Position numbers and translations under genes: made by a program
Assembly: GCF_900156125.1 (NCBI RefSeq)
Contig: NZ_FTLX01000004.1
Span: 62,001-126,000 of the forward strand
Direction of reading: 5' to 3'
Length of the DNA: 64,000 nt
Source of the DNA: Domibacillus enclensis
Lineage (GTDB): Bacteria > Bacillota > Bacilli > Bacillales > Domibacillaceae
In this document: one piece after another, positions 57,042 to 64,000 of the stretch
How the letters are laid out: every line of letters begins with the position of its first letter
Position numbering within the stretch: the stretch's first letter is position 1
The notes under the pieces: model-generated
Database searches by the model: none
The model's input: the letters and a program-made list of their open reading frames with translations, nothing else
Told to the model about the DNA's origin: nothing

Positions 57042-58490
57042 GTGTCCATATTTGACCATAAATTAAAAGAGATTCAATCGATGATCGAGAAAAAAGAAGT
57101 ATCGGTTCCGGATCTTGTTGATGAATCATTTAAACGTATCGCTGCCGTTGATGGCGACGTAAAAGCGTTTATTACATTAGATGAAGAAAATGCGCGCAAA
57201 AAAGCAGAAGTAGCGCAAAGCTCCGGCAAAGCAAGCATCCTTTCCGGCATTCCGATCGGGGTAAAGGACAACATCGTGACGAAGGGCATCCGCACAACAG
57301 CGGCGAGCCAGATTCTTCACAACTTTGATCCGATTTATGACGCAACGGTTGTCAACAAGCTTCGCGAGGCCGGCACAATTACCATTGGGAAATTAAACAT
57401 GGATGAATTTGCGATGGGGTCGTCTACAGAAAACTCCAGCTTTCAGAAAACACGCAACCCGTGGAACCTTGATCACGTGCCAGGCGGCTCTTCAGGCGGT
57501 TCAGCTGCTTCTGTAGCAGCGGGCGAAGTGCCGTTTTCCCTTGGTTCAGATACAGGCGGCTCGATTCGCCAGCCTGCTTCATTCTGCGGTGTTGTCGGCA
57601 TGAAGCCTACATACGGACGTGTATCCCGGTTTGGCTTAATCGCATTTGCCTCCTCACTTGATCAAATTGGACCGATTACGCGCAACGTAGAAGACAATGC
57701 GCATTTATTGGAAGCGATTGTTGGGGTGGATCCGCAAGATACAACGTCCGCCAATGTTCCAGGTGAACACTTTGCGGCGAGCTTAACAGGCGATATTAAA
57801 GGCCTGCGTATTGCGGTGCCAAAGGAATACCTTGGAGAAGGCGTTACAGAAGAAGTGAAGCAGTCCGTTCTTGCTGCGTTAAAGGTGCTTGAAGGACTCG
57901 GGGCTACATGGGAGGAAGTATCGCTGCCGCACTCGAAATATGGTGTTGCAACGTATTACCTGCTGGCTTCATCAGAAGCATCATCAAACCTGGCCCGCTT
58001 TGACGGCATCCGCTATGGCTACCGTGCAGAAGGTGCTGAGAACTTGATTGATTTATACAAAAAAACACGTGCTGAAGGCTTCGGTGATGAAGTCAAGCGC
58101 CGGATTATGCTTGGCACATTCGCGCTCAGCTCCGGCTACTATGATGCGTATTATAAAAAAGCGCAGCAGGTCCGTACGCTGATCAAAAAGGACTTCGAGG
58201 ACGTACTGGAAAACTATGACGTCATCATCGGTCCGACAACCCCAACGCCAGCGTTTAAAATCGGCGAAATTATTGATGATCCATTAACGATGTATGCAAA
58301 CGATATTTTAACGATTCCGGTTAACCTGGCGGGTGTACCAGGCATCTCTGTTCCATGTGGATTTGCAGAGAACGGCTTGCCGCTTGGCTTGCAGATCATC
58401 GGACATCATTTTGATGAAAAAACCGTGTACCGCGTTGCCCATGCGTATGAGCAGGCAACTGATTTTCATAAAGAAAAACCGGAGCTGTAA
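57042..58490 (+). CDS. gatA: Glu/Asp-tRNA amidotransferase subunit A
   Basis: A 482-residue amidase-signature enzyme that releases ammonia from glutamine for GatB. The Ser-cisSer-Lys triad lies in GVKDNI (K) and [17 protein letters not shown] together with [15 protein letters not shown]. Start is GTG at 57042, 12 nt after gatC, with AGGAGGAG upstream. Full length. Confidence 0.97.
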   Translation: MSIFDHKLKEIQSMIEKKEVSVPDLVDESFKRIAAVDGDVKAFITLDEENARKKAEVAQSSGKASILSGIPIGVKDNIVTKGIRTTAASQILHNFDPIYDATVVNKLREAGTITIGKLNMDEFAMGSSTENSSFQKTRNPWNLDHVPGGSSGGSAASVAAGEVPFSLGSDTGGSIRQPASFCGVVGMKPTYGRVSRFGLIAFASSLDQIGPITRNVEDNAHLLEAIVGVDPQDTTSANVPGEHFAASLTGDIKGLRIAVPKEYLGEGVTEEVKQSVLAALKVLEGLGATWEEVSLPHSKYGVATYYLLASSEASSNLARFDGIRYGYRAEGAENLIDLYKKTRAEGFGDEVKRRIMLGTFALSSGYYDAYYKKAQQVRTLIKKDFEDVLENYDVIIGPTTPTPAFKIGEIIDDPLTMYANDILTIPVNLAGVPGISVPCGFAENGLPLGLQIIGHHFDEKTVYRVAHAYEQATDFHKEKPEL

Positions 58491-58504
58491 AGGAGGGGAC
58501 CACT

Positions 58505-59932
58505 ATGCAATTTGAAACAGTCATCGGACTTGAAGTCCACGTTGAATTAAAAACAAACTCAAAAATCTTTTCATCGGCCCCGGCCCATTTCGGCGCGGAG
58601 CCCAATACAAATACGACCGTCATCGACCTCGGCTATCCGGGTGTGCTGCCGGTTATGAATGAAAAAGCGGTTGAATATGCGATGAAAGCAGCCATGGCGA
58701 TCAACTGCGATATTGCGGAAGAATCGATATGGGACCGGAAAAATTATTTTTATCCGGATAATCCGAAAGCGTATCAGGTTTCGCAAAATGATAAGCCAAT
58801 CGGTGAGCACGGCTGGGTAGAAATTGAAGTAAACGGCGAAACAAAGCGGATCGGCATTACGCGCCTTCATTTAGAAGAAGATGCCGGCAAGCTGACGCAT
58901 GCAGGCAAGCACTCTCTTTGCGATTACAATCGCCAGGGAACGCCGCTTGTGGAAATTGTTTCGGAGCCGGATATCCGCTCACCGGAAGAAGCCTATGCAT
59001 TTTTGGAAAAACTGAAAGCGATCATTCAATACACAGAAGTATCCGATTGTAAAATGGAAGAAGGATCGCTTCGCTGTGATGCGAACATTTCCATTCGTCC
59101 ATTTGGACAAGAGGAGTTCGGGACAAGAACCGAATTGAAAAACTTAAACTCCTTCAATTTCGTCCGTAAAGGGCTTGAATATGAAGAAAAACGCCAGGCA
59201 GAAGTCGTGTCTTCAGGTGGAAAGGTCGAGCAGGAAACACGCCGCTTCGACGAATCCACAGGCAAAACGATTTTAATGCGGGTCAAAGAAGGATCGGATG
59301 ACTACCGGTACTTCCCGGAGCCGGATCTTCTTCCTGTTTACATCGATGACGAATGGAAGGAACGTGTTCGCTCATCGATTCCGGAGCTGCCGGATGCACG
59401 CAAAAAGCGCTACATGGAAGAGCTTGGCCTGCCAGCGCATGATGCAAAAGTGCTGACCATGTCCAAGGAAATTGCGGACTTCTTCGAGGCGACGGTTGAA
59501 GCAGGAGCCGCAGCCAAACAAGCATCCAACTGGCTAATGGGCGAAGTGCCGGCCTACTTGAACGCAGAGAGCAAGGAATTGGCTGAAACGAAGCTGACAC
59601 CTGCCAACCTGGCTGGTATGATCAAGCTGCTTGAGGAAGGAACGATTTCGTCTAAAATCGCTAAAACCGTTTTTAAAGAAATCATTGAAAACGGCGGAGA
59701 TGCAGAAGCGATTGTGAAAGAAAAAGGCCTCGTGCAAATTTCTGATGAATCGGCTCTGCTGAAGTTCGTAAATGACGCGCTCGATGCAAACCCGCAATCA
59801 ATCGCAGACTTTAAAGAAGGCAAGAAAAAAGCAATCGGCTTCCTGGTCGGTCAAATTATGAAAGCATCAAAAGGCCAGGCAAATCCACAGGCAATCAACA
59901 AGCTATTAGCTGAAGAAATTCAAAAACGCTAA
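58505..59932 (+). CDS. gatB: Glu/Asp-tRNA amidotransferase subunit B
   Basis: A 475-residue kinase/amidotransferase subunit that activates the misacylated Glu-tRNA(Gln). Conserved parts are [20 protein letters not shown] at the N-terminus, [20 protein letters not shown] and [10 protein letters not shown], and a helical plus YqeY-like tail ending [17 protein letters not shown] lies upstream. A terminator follows. Confidence 0.97.
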   Translation: MQFETVIGLEVHVELKTNSKIFSSAPAHFGAEPNTNTTVIDLGYPGVLPVMNEKAVEYAMKAAMAINCDIAEESIWDRKNYFYPDNPKAYQVSQNDKPIGEHGWVEIEVNGETKRIGITRLHLEEDAGKLTHAGKHSLCDYNRQGTPLVEIVSEPDIRSPEEAYAFLEKLKAIIQYTEVSDCKMEEGSLRCDANISIRPFGQEEFGTRTELKNLNSFNFVRKGLEYEEKRQAEVVSSGGKVEQETRRFDESTGKTILMRVKEGSDDYRYFPEPDLLPVYIDDEWKERVRSSIPELPDARKKRYMEELGLPAHDAKVLTMSKEIADFFEATVEAGAAAKQASNWLMGEVPAYLNAESKELAETKLTPANLAGMIKLLEEGTISSKIAKTVFKEIIENGGDAEAIVKEKGLVQISDESALLKFVNDALDANPQSIADFKEGKKKAIGFLVGQIMKASKGQANPQAINKLLAEEIQKR

Positions 59933-59940
59933 ACGAAACG

Positions 59941-59968
59941 AAGCTGTCTTCTTTACGAAGGCAGCTTT
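59941..59968 (+). terminator. Intrinsic terminator after gatB
   Basis: AAGCTGTCTTC/GAAGGCAGCTT with a TTTAC loop. Almost the same hairpin occurs at 60199-60230. Confidence 0.8.
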
Positions 59969-60198
59969 CGTCGTGTTGAAAGAAAATTGCGGAAAGAGAC
60001 TCTTAATGTTTTTTAAGATTTCATAGCAAGGAAGAGGTTCTTTTTCTAGAAAAGCAGTGAGCTAGATAAGTTGAATAAAAGTATCCTGTTGCAGATAGAG
60101 TTGGAAGTGACCGGTAACTGTCATCATCTGACCGATAAAAAGCCTTTTCCGGTCAGATCGGTGTGTTTGTCAGCCATTTCTTTTTTTTCAACAGCATG
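59969..60198. other. Non-coding region between gatB and the esterase gene
   Basis: No reading frame with start signals was seen. It holds an inverted repeat ATCTGACCG/CGGTCAGAT (60126-60158) and ends next to a second copy of the gatB terminator hairpin, so it looks like duplicated intergenic sequence. Confidence 0.5.
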
Positions 60199-60230
60199 AA
60201 GCTGTCTTCTTTATGAAGGCAGCTTTTTTT
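60199..60230 (+). terminator. Second copy of the gatB-type terminator hairpin
   Basis: AAGCTGTCTTC-TTTAT-GAAGGCAGCTT followed by Ts. It differs from 59941-59968 by one loop base. TTCAACAGCAT (the complement of ATGCTGTTGAA) directly precedes it. Confidence 0.7.
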
Positions 60231-60315
60231 AATTCCAACTTGACGTGTCGGATAACTTACGTTAAAGTATACATATCTTATAAAAATAATCGGAATTAAA
60301 ATGGAGGTTTTTCTT

Positions 60316-61089
60316 ATGCGTGAACATTTTGCGGTAATGCCGGGGGCAGAATCATTTTATTTAGAGGGCAATGAGATCGGGATTGTGCTGTCCCATGGAT
60401 TTATTGGCACGCCGCAAAGCGTTCGTGATGTGGCAGAAGCCTTGAATGCAAAAGGCTTTTCGGTTATCGCACCGCGTTTGAAAGGACACGGCACTCACCA
60501 GCTTGATATGGAAAAATGCACCCATGAGGACTGGTTTGAAAGCTATTCGCGTGCGTACCGCTTTTTGAAAAAACGCGGCAAGCGTATTTTCTTAATGGGC
60601 CAGTCGATGGGCGGCACGCTGACATTGAAGTTTGCTGCTGCTAACCAGCATATTGAGGGCATTGTGACGATCAATGCGGCACTCACTTTGCCGTCGCTGG
60701 ATCACTTGCAGCATGATCCGGCACCCCGGTTTATACCGGAAGGCCATCCGGATATCAACAAGCAGGACGTGCATGAAATCACATACGAGGAAGCACCTGT
60801 CGCATCCATCCGCGAGCTTCAGCAGCTGATGAAGGAAATCCCGCATGTGCTGAACCGCATCCAGGTGCCGGCGCTTTGCATTAAATCGGCTGTGGATCAC
60901 GTCGTGCCGCCGGAAAATACAACGTTTATTTACCAGTCTATTTCATCAAGCCAGAAGCAGCTTGTTACACTGAACAATTCGTATCACGTGGCGACAATGG
61001 ATTACGATGCGGAACAGATTGTGGAGGAAGCAGCCGGATTTATTCAATCAGTGGCAAGCAGACAACAGTACTTAAAACAAGTGTTATAA
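60316..61089 (+). CDS. Carboxylesterase (Est30/YvaK-like alpha/beta hydrolase)
   Basis: A 257-residue alpha/beta hydrolase. The nucleophile elbow is GQSMGG, the oxyanion segment SHGFIGTPQSVRD, and the acid and histidine are probably in VDHVVPPEN and NSYHVATMD. This matches thermostable Bacillus carboxylesterases of the Est30 type that cleave short-chain esters. ATG 60301 overlaps the ribosome-binding site; GGAGG at 60303-60307 serves ATG 60316. It stands alone and is convergent with argD. Confidence 0.88.
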   Translation: MREHFAVMPGAESFYLEGNEIGIVLSHGFIGTPQSVRDVAEALNAKGFSVIAPRLKGHGTHQLDMEKCTHEDWFESYSRAYRFLKKRGKRIFLMGQSMGGTLTLKFAAANQHIEGIVTINAALTLPSLDHLQHDPAPRFIPEGHPDINKQDVHEITYEEAPVASIRELQQLMKEIPHVLNRIQVPALCIKSAVDHVVPPENTTFIYQSISSSQKQLVTLNNSYHVATMDYDAEQIVEEAAGFIQSVASRQQYLKQVL

Positions 61090-61090
61090 A

Positions 61091-61126
61091 AAAAGCAGGC
61101 GGCCCACTAGGGGATCGCCTGCTTTT
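61091..61126 (+). terminator. Terminator after the esterase gene
   Basis: AAAAGCAGGCG/CGCCTGCTTTT around GCCCACTAGGGGAT. A-rich on one side and T-rich on the other, so it can serve the esterase gene and possibly argD from the other strand. Confidence 0.8.
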
Positions 61127-61149
61127 CATGTGCGCCGGAAAAAAGAGAA

Positions 61150-61243
61150 TAACGCCGATTAAGGATATGCTAACGCCGATATAAATAGATACCGGCGTTA
61201 GCACCGCTAATACCGACGTTAAAACGAAAATACCGGCGTTAGC
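61150..61243. repeat. Short repeat array with ~20-bp period
   Basis: Five related units: TAACGCCGAT at 61150 and 61171, then the complementary orientation TACCGGCGTTAGC at 61190, TACCGACGTTA at 61211 and TACCGGCGTTAGC at 61231. Spacings are 19-21 bp. It fills the space between convergent esterase and argD genes. Confidence 0.7.
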
Positions 61244-61246
61244 GAG

Positions 61247-62386
61247 TTATGCTGTTAACATTTCTACGATGACTGTGGCCGCTTTTTCGATTTCCTCATC
61301 TGTCACATTCAAAGGTGGAAGCAGGCGGATCACATGCGTGCCAGCGGTTAAAATAAGCAGCTGCTGCTCCCGTGCCTTAGCGATAAATGGACCGGCTTCT
61401 TCGTCCAGCTCAATACCGACCATTAAGCCTTTGCCTTTCAGCTTATTGAAAATAGCGGCGTCAGCCAATCCTTTCTCTAATAGAGAACGAAGCTTTTCGC
61501 CTTTTTTCGTCACATCCGCTAAAAAGGATTCATCAAAAATAGTAGCGAGTGTTTCTTTTGCGGCTGCAAGCGCAACAGGGTTGCCGCCAAATGTCGACCC
61601 GTGTGACCCTGCAGAAAATACATCGGCAAGAGATGCTTTGCCAATAATGCCGCCGAGTGGAAAACCACTTGCGACGCCTTTGGCAAAGGAAACAATATCC
61701 GGATCCAGACCGATATGCAAGTAAGCAAATGCCTTGCCGGTACGGCCGATGCCGGTTTGGATTTCATCGATGATTACGAGTGAGCTGTTTTCGTGCGCGA
61801 GCTGCTCCGCCGCTTTCAAGAAATCAGCGCTGCCTTCGTTTATGCCGCCCTCGCCTTGAATGACTTCAAACATAATGGCGGCTGTATTGTCATCAAGTGC
61901 TGCTTTTAACGAATCAAGATCATTCATTGTCACATATTCAAACGATTCGAGCATTGGACCAAAGCCGGTTTTAATCTTTTCCTGTCCGGTCGCCGCCATC
62001 GTCGCGAACGTCCGGCCGTGAAAGGAGTCAACAAACGTGATGATTTTTGTGCGTCCGGTTGATTTGCGCGCCAGCTTAATGGCCGCTTCATTTGCTTCTG
62101 CGCCGCTGTTGCCAAAAAAGACAAGATCAAGGCCAGATGCATCGGTCAGCTGCTTGGCGACGTCTTCCTGCAGCTCAATTTGAAATAAGTTTGACGTGTG
62201 CCAAAACTGATTCAGCTGTTTCTCCACTGCCTTCTGCACGTTGTCCGGTGCATGCCCCAGGTTGCACACGCTGATTCCAGATGTGAAATCAAGGTATTCT
62301 TTTCCGTCTTTTGCGGTCAGGTAAGCGCCTTTTGCTTTCACCGGCGTTACGTCCCATCTTGCATATGTAGGGAATAAATGACTCAT
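61247..62386 (-). CDS. argD: Acetylornithine aminotransferase
   Basis: A 379-residue class III PLP aminotransferase that makes N-acetylornithine from the semialdehyde. The PLP lysine is K236 in SFAKGVASGFPLG; FGNSGAEANEAAIKLARK binds phosphate, and IIDEIQTGIGRTGK contains the cofactor aspartate. The length fits ArgD. Its ATG overlaps the argB stop by 4 nt, and AGGAGGAA lies within argB. It is the last gene of the arg unit in this window. Confidence 0.95.
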   Translation of the reverse strand: MSHLFPTYARWDVTPVKAKGAYLTAKDGKEYLDFTSGISVCNLGHAPDNVQKAVEKQLNQFWHTSNLFQIELQEDVAKQLTDASGLDLVFFGNSGAEANEAAIKLARKSTGRTKIITFVDSFHGRTFATMAATGQEKIKTGFGPMLESFEYVTMNDLDSLKAALDDNTAAIMFEVIQGEGGINEGSADFLKAAEQLAHENSSLVIIDEIQTGIGRTGKAFAYLHIGLDPDIVSFAKGVASGFPLGGIIGKASLADVFSAGSHGSTFGGNPVALAAAKETLATIFDESFLADVTKKGEKLRSLLEKGLADAAIFNKLKGKGLMVGIELDEEAGPFIAKAREQQLLILTAGTHVIRLLPPLNVTDEEIEKAATVIVEMLTA

Positions 62387-63147
62387 GAAGATTCCTCCTT
62401 GTTAAACTGAGTGCCATGCCATGTCCCGTTTTCATAAAACGGTTTTTTGCCTGAAACGATATGAACGTGTCCGCAGCTTTGCAGCGCCTTTAGTGCAGTG
62501 TTTACTTTTGGAATCATGCCGCCGCTGATCACGCCCGATTCAATCAGTGCCTGTGTTTCATCTGCTGTTAACGATGGGAGGAGTGCGCCGTCCTTTAGCA
62601 CACCCGGAACATCTGTCACCATAAGCAAATGGTCTGCTGCGAGTGCATAGGCAACAGCACCTGCCGCATGGTCTGCGTTTACATTCAGCACCGTTCCATT
62701 CGGTCCTTTTGCAATGGGCGTTAGAACCGGAAGAAGCTCTGCCTGCAAAAACAGCTCAAGCACTTGTTTGTTCACATCGGTTACGTCTCCGACAAAGCCG
62801 AGCTCTTCCTGATCAATAAAATCAGCCTGGAGCACACCCTGGTCGCTTGACTGTAAGCCAATGGCTGGAATCCCCTGCTGCTCAAGAAGGCGGACAAGCT
62901 TGCGGTTCATGCTGCCGGAAAGGACAAGCTCTGCTGCTTGAAGCACTTCTTCCGATGTCACACGCAGGCCGTTTTTAAATTCGCTTTCGACATTCATCTG
63001 CTCAAGCATCGCGTTAATCTCCGGACCGCCTCCATGAACAAAAACGATCTGATAGTCATCGTCAATAAGTGCCTTCATGCTGTCAAAAAAGCTTTGCGAC
63101 AATTCTTTTAGGACACTTCCGCCGCATTTCACTACAACTGTTTTCAC
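62383..63147 (-). CDS. argB: Acetylglutamate kinase
   Basis: A 254-residue amino-acid kinase that phosphorylates N-acetylglutamate. It has VVKCGGSVLKEL at the N-terminus, VHGGGPEINAML, VLNVNADHAAGAVAYAL and VTDVPGVL. AAGGAG touches the first in-frame GTG (63156) but lies 8 nt from the next GTG (63147), giving MKTVVVKCGG, so the shorter start is preferred. argC ends 12 nt upstream; no argJ lies between them. Confidence 0.95.
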   Translation of the reverse strand: MKTVVVKCGGSVLKELSQSFFDSMKALIDDDYQIVFVHGGGPEINAMLEQMNVESEFKNGLRVTSEEVLQAAELVLSGSMNRKLVRLLEQQGIPAIGLQSSDQGVLQADFIDQEELGFVGDVTDVNKQVLELFLQAELLPVLTPIAKGPNGTVLNVNADHAAGAVAYALAADHLLMVTDVPGVLKDGALLPSLTADETQALIESGVISGGMIPKVNTALKALQSCGHVHIVSGKKPFYENGTWHGTQFNKEESS

Positions 63148-63159
63148 TGAAATCACTCC

Positions 63160-64000
63160 TTATGGATACATCGGGAAGCCTTTTAGCCCCGCTGTTTCCT
63201 CAAATCCAAACATAATATTTGCGTTTTGAATCGCTTGTCCTGCCGCGCCTTTTACCAGGTTGTCAATGACGGATACAATCACCAGGCGGTTGGTCCGTTT
63301 GTCGACGTCTACGGCGATGTCACAGTAATTCGAGCCGGCGACTTCTTTGATTCCAGGGAATTGCTTCACTGGACGAACACGGACAAATGGGTCATTTTGA
63401 TACGTTTCCGTATACAAAGCATGAGCCTCTTCCGTTGTCATTTCTTTTGTGAGAGGGGCATACATCGTTGCCATAATGCCGCGCGATACAGGCAAAAGAT
63501 GCGTTGAGAATGTGATCGGTGCGGTATTCTCATTCCACCAGGTAAGCTGCTGCTCGATTTCCGGAATATGCTGGTGCTCATTCACTTTATAAATGCGGAA
63601 GTTATCATTCATTTCGGCAAAATGGACGAGTGGAGACAAGCCGCGGCCTGCACCGGATACGCCGGATTTTGCATCAATAATAATATTTTTCACGTCAATC
63701 AAGTTGTTTTTCACTGCCGGTGCAAGGCCAAGAAGAGCGGCCGTTGGATAGCAGCCCGGATTTGAAAGTACGGTTGCTGTTTTCACCTGTTCCCGGTTCC
63801 ATTCCGTTAAGCCGTATACGGCGTCTGCGATGAATTCTTTTGGAGCAGGGTCTTTTTTGTACCACGTTTTATAGTCCTCTGTTTCCTTTAAGCGCAAGTC
63901 GCCCGATAAATCGACGACTTTAGCATGTCCGCCGGCAAGCTGAGGCGCAAGCTTGGCTGCTGCACCCGATGGAACCGCTAAAAAGACAACATCTGATTCC
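63160..64000 (-). CDS. argC: N-acetyl-gamma-glutamyl-phosphate reductase (5' end outside window)
   Basis: A partial gene on the minus strand whose N-terminal part lies beyond the window. The visible ~280 residues begin in the Rossmann domain (SDVVFLAVPSGAAAKL, VVDLSGDLRL). They contain the catalytic cysteine in SNPGCYPTAALLG and continue through GVSGAGRGLSPLVHFAEMND to the end. The enzyme reduces N-acetylglutamyl phosphate to the semialdehyde. An internal ATG at 63897 is not the start. It is followed directly by argB. Confidence 0.95.
   Translation of the reverse strand, partial: ESDVVFLAVPSGAAAKLAPQLAGGHAKVVDLSGDLRLKETEDYKTWYKKDPAPKEFIADAVYGLTEWNREQVKTATVLSNPGCYPTAALLGLAPAVKNNLIDVKNIIIDAKSGVSGAGRGLSPLVHFAEMNDNFRIYKVNEHQHIPEIEQQLTWWNENTAPITFSTHLLPVSRGIMATMYAPLTKEMTTEEAHALYTETYQNDPFVRVRPVKQFPGIKEVAGSNYCDIAVDVDKRTNRLVIVSVIDNLVKGAAGQAIQNANIMFGFEETAGLKGFPMYP

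Noticed and set aside
61150-61243. CRISPR-like array
   Set aside because: Units are only 10-13 bp, change orientation half way, and have no cas genes nearby.

Overview
The window looks like a chromosome segment from a Gram-positive, endospore-former-type Bacillaceae bacterium (Bacillus or a close relative such as Domibacillus; the genus is a guess). The reasons are strong AGGAGG-type ribosome-binding sites, frequent GTG/TTG starts, Bacillus-type purine and cobalamin riboswitches, a GlcT/RAT-controlled ptsG, and a gene order that follows Bacillus subtilis over long stretches: guaA-pbuG-(yebE-yebG)-purEKBCSQLFMNHD, then yerA-yerB-yerC-pcrB-pcrA-ligA-camS, then gatCAB.

Layout. Positions 1-5.1 kb: a TIGR01777-type epimerase, a GNAT/acyl-synthase-like protein next to a membrane GGDEF-EAL c-di-GMP enzyme, and nadE. 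5.2-12.4 kb: guaA; pbuG behind a PurBox pair and a guanine-type riboswitch; glcT and ptsG; then the small yebE and yebG genes. 12.4-25.5 kb: the complete 12-gene IMP operon behind a PurBox pair plus a guanine riboswitch and terminator, closed by a strong terminator. 25.5-41.3 kb: an accessory block absent from this position in B. subtilis as I recall it. 41.4-50.8 kb: the yerA-to-camS housekeeping block. 50.8-54.6 kb: metE under a cobalamin riboswitch, and a ZIP metal transporter. 54.6-61.2 kb: aceA, gatCAB and a carboxylesterase, with several intergenic repeats. 61.2-64 kb, minus strand: argC (cut by the window end), argB and argD.

The accessory block is the most interesting part. It carries an RbsABC-type sugar importer (substrate-binding lipoprotein, double ATPase, permease), two Gfo/Idh/MocA dehydrogenases, two IolE/YcjR-like TIM-barrel enzymes, a LacI regulator with two identical palindromic operators, and a chemoreceptor. 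Two dehydrogenases plus two TIM-barrel enzymes is the set described for levoglucosan (1,6-anhydroglucose) catabolism by oxidation, elimination, hydration and reduction, so an anhydrosugar or 3-keto-sugar pathway is a reasonable hypothesis. Upstream sits a soluble hybrid histidine kinase (PAS-PAS-PAS-like/HisKA/HATPase/REC) whose last ~340 residues are a signal-peptide-less copy of the operon's own substrate-binding protein; a gapless hand alignment gave about 215 identities in 332 positions. A LytTR response regulator follows it. This looks like a cytosolic sugar sensor built by capturing the transporter's binding protein, and it is the main candidate for an undescribed system here.

Control is rich for the window: PurR boxes stacked on riboswitches, CcpA cre-like sites before lacI, the binding-protein gene and yerA, an antiterminator/terminator pair before ptsG, and intrinsic terminators at most unit ends. 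No tRNA, rRNA, CRISPR array, insertion sequence or prophage gene was seen.
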